Source of the DNA: JAYZDK01 sp964604165
Lineage (GTDB): Bacteria; Myxococcota_A; UBA796; CAJQPC01
Assembly: GCA_964604165.1 (NCBI GenBank)
Contig: CAZRYF010000006.1
Span: 62,001 to 126,000, forward strand
DNA length: 64,000 nt
Direction of reading: 5' to 3'
The notes beneath the pieces were generated by a model. That model saw only the letters and a list, made by a program, of their open reading frames with translations, ran no database searches and was not told where the DNA came from. Both the position numbers and the translations under genes were made by a program. This document shows, piece after piece, positions 59,166 to 64,000 of the stretch (within the stretch, counting starts at the first letter, position 1; each line of letters opens with the position of its first letter).

Positions 59166-59750
59166 CTATTCCCTCGAAAGTTGAAGGCGGGTCAGTTCCA
59201 TCCAAACTGCGGTTTCAGATCCTGAAGAAGCCTCCACTTTGGCTGTCTCGTGAAGCGCAATCGTGTGCTCGGAAGAAAAAGTAATCCAGCTATCCCAAAC
59301 CAAGCCGGACCCACTCTCCGGATCCACCAACTCCATCCGCAGGACAGCGAGATTGGCAGCTTCATCGCCTGAGGTACTACAATCTCCGACCGGCCCATAA
59401 CTTGAAACTTCTACAAGACAGGTCCATTCGGACTCCAGAATACCCGGGTAGAAGTCACTGGGTTGACAGTCGCAGGTCCCAGATCCCGACAGATCGTCCT
59501 CGGTTTCCTCCAAGACGAGATCGATGGAACCCTCGCATCCGTCCGCTGCGACGGCAGCGTCTTCCTCGGCGAAGAAGGCCATTTCGAAATCCCCAACCCA
59601 CTCTCCTACCAAGCTGTTTGCACTTGGCTCCAACTCGACCTTGCAATCTTCAGGATAATCCTCATCTCCATTGCTGCATGACGGTAGACAAAGGGCCGCG
59701 CCCAGCAGGGCAACAGGACTGTAAAATGCCTTTGTAAGTGTACAAGTCAT
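59166..59750 (-). CDS. Putative lipoprotein
   Basis: A 194-residue protein. The signal (1-24) ends ALCLPSC, so C25 is the probable lipidated residue. The mature part is acidic (ANSLVGEWVGDFEMAFFAEE) with several Cys (SGTCDCQPS, WTCLVE, GDCSTS) and a beta-rich pattern like that of small secreted myxobacterial lipoproteins. A TATGCT with an upstream TG (on the minus strand around 59774-59769) may be an extended -10. GC is lower than in most of the window. Function unknown. Confidence 0.65.
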   Translation of the reverse strand: MTCTLTKAFYSPVALLGAALCLPSCSNGDEDYPEDCKVELEPSANSLVGEWVGDFEMAFFAEEDAAVAADGCEGSIDLVLEETEDDLSGSGTCDCQPSDFYPGILESEWTCLVEVSSYGPVGDCSTSGDEAANLAVLRMELVDPESGSGLVWDSWITFSSEHTIALHETAKVEASSGSETAVWMELTRLQLSRE

Positions 59751-59901
59751 GGTGATCCAATCCGGGCCAGCATATCACCTGCAAACGGGGGGACATCGTT
59801 CTTTCTATGCCCGTGCCGAGCCCCACGAACCGAAGCTACGGGACGGTGCCGGCGGCACCGCCAGCGGATGCCAGTGGGTGAGAGTGCTGGGGGGGCAAGG
59901 G

Positions 59902-60189
59902 CTACTTGTTTTTCTTGGCAGGGGCCTTGCGGGGCTTCTTCTTCTCCAGTGCGGCCAGGCGCTCTTCCATGGCCACAAGTCGTTCCTCCATCTTCTTGAC
60001 GGAGCTTGTGGTGGCGGTCACCGAGGACCGCATTTTGTTCACCACGTCGCGTAGCTCCCGAAAGTCGGTGCGCGTCGGCACCTGCCGCTCGCCCAGCACT
60101 TCCATCACCACGTCGGTCAGGGCCTGTTTCAGGAACGGGAGCATGGAGTCAGAGGAGGCGGAACGAATGAAGTCGGAGAGGCTGCCCAT
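59902..60189 (-). CDS. Small coiled-coil protein with Lys-rich tail
   Basis: A 95-residue protein. A short helical N-terminus (MGSLSDFIRSASSDSMLPFL) is followed by a coiled coil (about 45-82; MEERLVAMEERLAALEKK) and a basic tail (KKPRKAPAKKNK). The layout is somewhat like BMFP/UbiK accessory proteins or phasin-like proteins, but I do not claim a family. ATG at 60189 is chosen over longer starts because TTGACA lies about 40 bases upstream on the same strand. It may bind a membrane or nucleic acid through the tail. Confidence 0.6.
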   Translation of the reverse strand: MGSLSDFIRSASSDSMLPFLKQALTDVVMEVLGERQVPTRTDFRELRDVVNKMRSSVTATTSSVKKMEERLVAMEERLAALEKKKPRKAPAKKNK

Positions 60190-60343
60190 TGCGAGAGGTA
60201 GGGTGCGATGCTGTGCCCACCCTGTCAACCGTAGATTCATGGTGGGCATCCCGGTTGCCGTATTCCGGGGGCAAGTGCTACCGTTGCCGTCACGGCGGCG
60301 ATCCGGGCGGATTCGTTGCACCTGATCGACCTGGGAGACCTGC

Positions 60344-61186
60344 ATGCCTGAATGTCCGTTCTGCAGAGCGGAAGTAGAGGAAGACCTGGTCCTCTATGGC
60401 GGCTCCTGCCCCCATTGCTTCAACACGATCCCTGGGGAGGAGACTCCGACGGATCCAGGAGTGGCCAAGAAAGCCGAGGGAAAAAAGAAGGATTCCGGGG
60501 GGATTGGCATGGGGCGTCTGGTGGCCGCCGCGGCGCTCTTGGCGATTGTTGGAGGGGGGATTTTCACTCAGACACAGGAGAAACCCCTGCCTGCGGTGGA
60601 TCTGGAAGGTGAATTTGAGTTGTTTGATAACGGCACGGACCCCGAAGCCCAGGCCCAGGCCATGTCCGACGCCTTAAAGGAAAACGCGCCGGAGGAACCA
60701 GAGCAGCCTGCCCAGACCGCGGTTGTGCCGATGCCCTCCAAGAGCACCTCCAGCAAACCGAAGAAGAAGACCGACTACCCAGCCTCCTCAAACCACTCCT
60801 CCCGCACCGGAACCACCCAGGAGCCTGCCACACTGTCCTCCGGTGGACCGGTGGTGGTGCCGCGCCGTATGCAGCTGGCACCCGATGCGCTCTCGAACCC
60901 GGACGAGATCGCCGAGGCCATCACCCACACCCTCCGGGCCAACAACGGCCGCTTTGAGCAGTGCTACAACCAGCGGCTGAAGACGCTGGAGGGGCTGAAG
61001 GGATCTTGGATGGTGAGCTTCACGGTGCAGCCGAGTGGGACGCCAAACAGCATTCGTGTGCGGGCATTGACGGTGCGCGACAAGGATTTGGAGGGTTGTC
61101 TGAAGCGGCAGATGGGGGATCTGCACTTTCCGAAGATCACAGCGGCGTCCGCTTTTGCTCGGAAGTACCACTTCGGCAGCAAATAG
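60344..61186 (+). CDS. AgmX/PglI C-terminal domain protein with zinc ribbon
   Basis: A 280-residue protein. CPFC (4-7) and CPHC (22-25) form a small zinc ribbon at the cytoplasmic N-terminus. A membrane segment (about 54-74) is followed by a Pro/Ser/Lys-rich linker (75-165), then a TonB-like AgmX/PglI domain (about 185-280): FEQCYNQRLKTLEGLKGSW, MVSFTVQPSGTPNSIRVRAL and LEGCLKRQMGDLHFPK. These domains occur in Myxococcota motility and envelope proteins. ATG at 60344 has GGAGA upstream. It probably spans the periplasm and contacts an outer-membrane partner. Confidence 0.85.
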   Translation: MPECPFCRAEVEEDLVLYGGSCPHCFNTIPGEETPTDPGVAKKAEGKKKDSGGIGMGRLVAAAALLAIVGGGIFTQTQEKPLPAVDLEGEFELFDNGTDPEAQAQAMSDALKENAPEEPEQPAQTAVVPMPSKSTSSKPKKKTDYPASSNHSSRTGTTQEPATLSSGGPVVVPRRMQLAPDALSNPDEIAEAITHTLRANNGRFEQCYNQRLKTLEGLKGSWMVSFTVQPSGTPNSIRVRALTVRDKDLEGCLKRQMGDLHFPKITAASAFARKYHFGSK

Positions 61187-61264
61187 CGCTGGATACTCAA
61201 GGCTCATCTGCAAGTCACTGAAGACCTTGGGGGGAACGCCGGGCCAGTGATTCAGGCAAGGGAT

Positions 61265-61558
61265 TCACCCGGCCATTCTTGCGAGTGTGCAACCAACACG
61301 CCGAAGGCGGTCTTGCTGAGCCTCCGCCCCGCTCAGGGCCACGAGGTCCAGAAAGGCGCGGACCTCTGCCGCTGAACCGTGGGCAATCCGGTAGTGGTTG
61401 GCTTCCGCGCCACCTCCACGCCCCTTTCCCTCAGCAATGTTCAGACAGACGGACCGACTCGCCCGAAGCGCCTGGTCCCGAATGTTCGCGTTGCCCCGTC
61501 CGAACCGGGCACTTTGTACCCACCGGAAGCCCAAAGGAGGACGCGGAACCCGCCACAA
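61265..61558 (-). pseudogene. 5'-truncated four-helix-bundle protein
   Basis: 97 codons. From about residue 20 the sequence (RGNANIRDQALRASRSVCLN, then IAEGKGRGGG and IAHGSAAEVRAFLDLVAL) matches four-helix-bundle proteins (TIGR02436 type, once called S23). Intact members start about 30 residues earlier with an EDLxVW-type helix; here the upstream codons (MWRVPRPPLGFRWVQSA) do not match. It seems a 5'-truncated remnant, or uses an unusual start. It lies between the AgmX-type gene and rimI in a locally AT-richer spot. Confidence 0.6.
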
Positions 61559-61621
61559 AAAATCCCGCCAAAAAGACCCGACAACTCGACAACTCGACCC
61601 TCAACAACCCACCCCTTCCCT

Positions 61622-62041
61622 TCAAACCTCCAACGTCATCAAAACCGCCTCCTCCCCATCCCGGTAGTACCCCCCCCGCCGACCCACCTCCCGAAACCCC
61701 AGGCCTTCATAAAGAGCGCGAGCCGCCCCATTCGAAGCCCGAAGCTCCAACAGCACTTCCCCCTCTCCCCCTCGTTCCAAGAGCTCCTTCACAAGTTCGC
61801 GCCCAATCCCTTCTCGCCGGTGTTCCGAATGCACAGCCACATTCAGGATGTGCGTTTGGTTCGCAACGGTCCATCCAATGCCGAAGCCGCGCACTCTACC
61901 TCCCACCTCCGCCACCAGAAAATGCCCCCCAGCTCGCTGAAGCTCTTCCCGGAATTGTGCGCGTGACCATCCGGGTGGCTGCGCGGCCTTTTCGATCGCA
62001 ACCACCTCTTCCAGGTCAGGCTCGGCGCCGGCGCGAATCAT
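61622..62041 (-). CDS. rimI: RimI-like N-acetyltransferase
   Basis: A 139-residue GNAT enzyme. HILNVAVHSEHRREGIGREL (about 65-84) holds the acetyl-CoA binding loop R-R-x-G-I-G, and ASNGAARALYEGLGFREVG is the late GNAT motif. The protein fits RimI, which acetylates the N-terminus of ribosomal protein S18, or a related substrate. The ATG (62041) overlaps the stop of the SurA-N-like gene (ATGA). Confidence 0.85.
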   Translation of the reverse strand: MIRAGAEPDLEEVVAIEKAAQPPGWSRAQFREELQRAGGHFLVAEVGGRVRGFGIGWTVANQTHILNVAVHSEHRREGIGRELVKELLERGGEGEVLLELRASNGAARALYEGLGFREVGRRGGYYRDGEEAVLMTLEV

Positions 62042-62616
62042 CGGGCAGGAATCCGCCGCACGCGGGCCTCATCTCGGTGTGGTGTGATCCAGCGCTCGTA
62101 GGTGGTGATGTATACGTCTGCCCACCCCACCTGCTCGGACTCCCACTCCAGAGACAGCCCCACGTTTCGATGGATGAAGGACTCCACCACCATGCGTCCA
62201 TGCAGGTGCGAGCGCAGGTCAGTCTCGGACATGCCCCATTGGGCCAGAAAGGCGAGGTAGGCCTTTTCCCCGTCCCAGGTGGAACGGACCGCGGCCAGCC
62301 TCGCGTCCAGCTGGGTGCGGTCCGGTGCGTAAAGAGGCACATCTCCCGCCAACAGGAGCAGGATCCGCATGTCCTCCAGGCGCTGAAGCGCCGCCGTTTC
62401 CGGATTGGCGAGAGGGGGAATTGGAGTCTCCACATGGGGGTGAAGTGCCTCTTCAAACCCTACTTCCGTCGAGGTGACGATGGACTCTCCGAGCACGGAG
62501 ACGACCCGGTCTGCCAGGGCGGCGCCAGGCTCTTGGACATCGGAGCCGAGAGCCGTTGAGAACAGGGAGTTCCCCAGAACAAAGCCCCACACCTTTGTGA
62601 ACCGCTGGGGAGGCAT
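62038..62616 (-). CDS. Exported SurA-N-like protein without PPIase domain
   Basis: A 192-residue protein. A hydrophobic N-terminus (VWGFVLGNSLFSTALG, about 9-24) looks like a signal peptide. Then DRVVSVLGESIVTSTEVGFE recalls the first strand and helix of SurA-type chaperones, and a helical region with HGRMVVESFIHR and WADVYITTYERW ends the protein. There is no parvulin PPIase domain. It may bind unfolded outer-membrane proteins; this is inference from the N-terminal pattern. ATG at 62616; a GTG near 62592 could be a later start. It is coupled to rimI. Confidence 0.6.
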   Translation of the reverse strand: MPPQRFTKVWGFVLGNSLFSTALGSDVQEPGAALADRVVSVLGESIVTSTEVGFEEALHPHVETPIPPLANPETAALQRLEDMRILLLLAGDVPLYAPDRTQLDARLAAVRSTWDGEKAYLAFLAQWGMSETDLRSHLHGRMVVESFIHRNVGLSLEWESEQVGWADVYITTYERWITPHRDEARVRRIPAR

Positions 62617-62646
62617 TACACTCCCACTCCGCAGCGCGGGGAGACC

Positions 62647-63573
62647 ATGATCGAAGCCCGGAAATTGACGAAGCGATACGGCGACCTGACGGCGATCGAC
62701 CAGGTCAGTTTTTCTGTGGACAAGGGGGAGGTCCTGGGGTTCATTGGGCCAAACGGTGCGGGCAAGACCACTACCATGCGTATCCTGACGGGCTTCCTTC
62801 CCGCCACGGAGGGAGTCGCAATCGTCGCGGGACACGATGTGTTTGCCTCCCCTCGGGAGGTCAAGAGGGCTGTGGGCTACCTTCCGGAGACCCCTCCGTT
62901 GTACCGGGAGCTCACAGTGGGCCAGTACTTGAGATTTGTCGCGCAGCTGCGCGAGGTTCCGGCCAAGGAGACCCTGACCCGCATTGGCTCGGTCATGGAG
63001 CGTGTAGGGCTCACCGGGTGGGAGTCCCGGATTCTCGGCAGCCTGTCCAAGGGCTACAGGCAGCGTGTGGGCATTGCCCAGGCTCTGGTCCATGACCCCC
63101 AGGTGCTTATTCTCGATGAGCCCACCAGTGGTCTGGACCCCGCCCAGAACCTGGGCATTCGACGTCTCATAGGGGAGCTGGCCTCGGATCGGACCGTGGT
63201 TCTTTCCACCCACATTCTCCGGGAGGTGGAGGCTGTGGCAAGCCGGGTGGTGGTGATTGACCGGTCCCGGATTGTGGCGGATGGAACCCTGGAAGAGGTC
63301 TGTGCCCACGGAGGCGATCCCACTTGGCGCGTGCAATTCGGAAGCAGCGCTTCGGACACCGCGGAACAGGCGGTGGCGGTGGGAGACCTCGCCGCGGTGG
63401 CCCGCGTGCACCCCCGGGCCGATGGCGTCCTGGAAGTCCGTGCCCCTGCGGATCCCCGGGTGGAGATCTCGAAGATGGCGGCGGCGAAGGGGTGGGAAAT
63501 TGCCTCTTTGGAAGCTCACCTTCCGGGGCTGGAAGCCGCCTTTCTCTCCCTGGTAGGCGAGGAGGCCGCATGA
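62647..63573 (+). CDS. ABC exporter ATP-binding protein (GldA/ABC-2 type)
   Basis: A 308-residue ABC ATPase. Walker A GPNGAGKTTT (about 34-43), signature SLSKGYRQRVGIAQAL, Walker B VLILDEPTSGLDP and the H-loop LSTHIL are intact. The C-terminal 90 residues are a regulatory-like domain. It is close to the GldA and CcmA/NatA-like groups that pair with an ABC-2 permease. It starts 31 bases from the divergent SurA-N-like gene and overlaps the permease gene by 4 bases. The substrate is unknown; in Myxococcota and Bacteroidetes such pairs are linked to gliding or export. Confidence 0.92.
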   Translation: MIEARKLTKRYGDLTAIDQVSFSVDKGEVLGFIGPNGAGKTTTMRILTGFLPATEGVAIVAGHDVFASPREVKRAVGYLPETPPLYRELTVGQYLRFVAQLREVPAKETLTRIGSVMERVGLTGWESRILGSLSKGYRQRVGIAQALVHDPQVLILDEPTSGLDPAQNLGIRRLIGELASDRTVVLSTHILREVEAVASRVVVIDRSRIVADGTLEEVCAHGGDPTWRVQFGSSASDTAEQAVAVGDLAAVARVHPRADGVLEVRAPADPRVEISKMAAAKGWEIASLEAHLPGLEAAFLSLVGEEAA

Positions 63574-64000
63574 GCGGAATGTGGGCCATTTACCGCAAGG
63601 AGCTGCGGAGCTACTTTGTGAGCCCCCTGGCGTATGCCTTTCTATGCGCGTTCCTGTTTCTTGCGGGGGTGTTTTTCTACCTGGGCATTGCCCTGACCGG
63701 GGAGGCTTCCCTTCGGGTCATGCTGGGCAACCTCTCCATTTCCCTGATCTTCGTTCTGCCCATGCTCACCATGGGCCACTTCTCCGAGGAGCAGCGCGGC
63801 GGCACCCTGGAGCTTTTGATGACCGTGCCTTTGTCGCTGCCTTCCCTGGTGCTGGGCAAGTGGTTGGCCTCGTGGACCTTGTGTGGGGTGATGCTCACGG
63901 GGACGCTGCTGTTTCCGTGGATCCTCTCCTGGTACGGGGACCCAGACTGGGGGATAGTCCTCACTTCTTACCTGGGCCTCGCGTTGAGCTGCGGCGCTTT
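63570..64000 (+). CDS. ABC-2 permease, partial (GldF-like)
   Basis: The first 143 residues of a membrane permease, cut by the window end. It begins MSGMWAIYRKELRSYFVSP, a typical ABC-2 start, with membrane segments at about 21-42, 55-75 and 98-125. SEEQRGGTLELLMTVPLS is the conserved ABC-2 coupling motif. ATG at 63570 overlaps the ATPase stop. It should form the membrane part of the exporter with the preceding ATPase. Confidence 0.85.
   Translation, partial: MSGMWAIYRKELRSYFVSPLAYAFLCAFLFLAGVFFYLGIALTGEASLRVMLGNLSISLIFVLPMLTMGHFSEEQRGGTLELLMTVPLSLPSLVLGKWLASWTLCGVMLTGTLLFPWILSWYGDPDWGIVLTSYLGLALSCGA

Noticed and set aside
60190..60343. tRNA or small RNA gene between the coiled-coil and AgmX-type genes
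   Set aside because: No cloverleaf or strong hairpin with a T-run was found; only a possible TTGACA for the minus-strand gene.
62617..63519. Upstream extension of the SurA-N-like frame opposite the ABC ATPase gene
   Set aside because: The ATPase gene is clearly real, and the ATG at 62616 gives a natural start with a signal-like N-terminus.

Overview
The window is high-GC (roughly 65% by eye), almost completely coding, and looks like a chromosomal segment of a Myxococcota-type (delta-proteobacterial) organism. This is inferred from the gene content: a type II secretion operon with a PilM-like GspL and a GspN, an AgmX/PglI-type C-terminal domain protein, a lipoprotein with an acidic MopE-like motif, a membrane Ser/Thr kinase beside a PEGA-like protein, and several degenerate signalling domains. 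No rRNA, tRNA, CRISPR, prophage or complete insertion sequence was seen. No gene-free stretch exceeds about 280 bases; the longest (41853-42132) is packed with a REP-like palindromic repeat.

Layout. 1-1990 (minus): a promoter with a structured leader drives a tiny lipoprotein made of Cys-every-third-residue repeats, then an intervening terminator hairpin, a five-heme cytochrome c and a partial gene. 2065-5916 (plus): an O-antigen ligase-like protein, an unknown protein, a lipoprotein and a one-domain chromate transporter. 5906-9838: an STT3-like oligosaccharyltransferase and a Dol-P-mannose-synthase-like GT2 diverge from overlapping start codons, and the GT2 is coupled to a class V aminotransferase. 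9772-10260: a DUF4863 cupin. 10431-24327: a complete, tightly coupled gspC-D-E-F-G-H-I-J-K-L-M-N operon preceded by a nested dyad. 24315-27614 (minus): a GT-C-like membrane protein and a pseudo-receiver/TPR protein.

27712-31265: pabB followed by a 3'-truncated O-methyltransferase, facing an operon of a degenerate NtrC-type regulator and thiE. 31359-37233 (plus): a LysM lytic transglycosylase and a molybdenum cofactor operon (moeA, mobA, moaB, an Mrp ATPase without its cysteine pair, moaA). 37265-41852: an LPG-flippase-like membrane protein, a probable outer-membrane protein, and a protein joining a degenerate M1-peptidase-like region to an Omp85-like barrel. 42133-43985 (minus): a ferritin-like diiron protein and a short-chain dehydrogenase. 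44081-47276 (plus): Ser/Thr kinase, PEGA-like protein and NlpC/P60 lipoprotein. 47133-52006: a B12-binding radical SAM protein and a NodU-type carbamoyltransferase (minus), divergent from another GT-C-like protein.

52022-57120: an MshEN plus pseudo-receiver protein divergent from a HEAT-like protein and a degenerate HD-GYP protein. 57140-58674: larE and a CPBP protease. 58790-60189 (minus): two lipoproteins of lower GC and a coiled-coil protein. 60344-61186: the AgmX/PglI-type protein. 61265-62616 (minus): a four-helix-bundle remnant, rimI and a SurA-N-like exported protein. 62647-64000: an ABC-2 exporter cut by the window end.

Themes. Much of the content concerns the envelope: secretion, glycan transfer, lipoproteins and peptidoglycan hydrolases. 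A second theme is signalling proteins that keep their fold signatures but lack catalytic residues: two receivers without the phospho-acceptor Asp, an NtrC-type AAA+ domain with altered Walker motifs, an HD-GYP with Cys for His, and a J-like domain without HPD. The most unusual single item is the DAC/NAC repeat lipoprotein next to the multiheme cytochrome.
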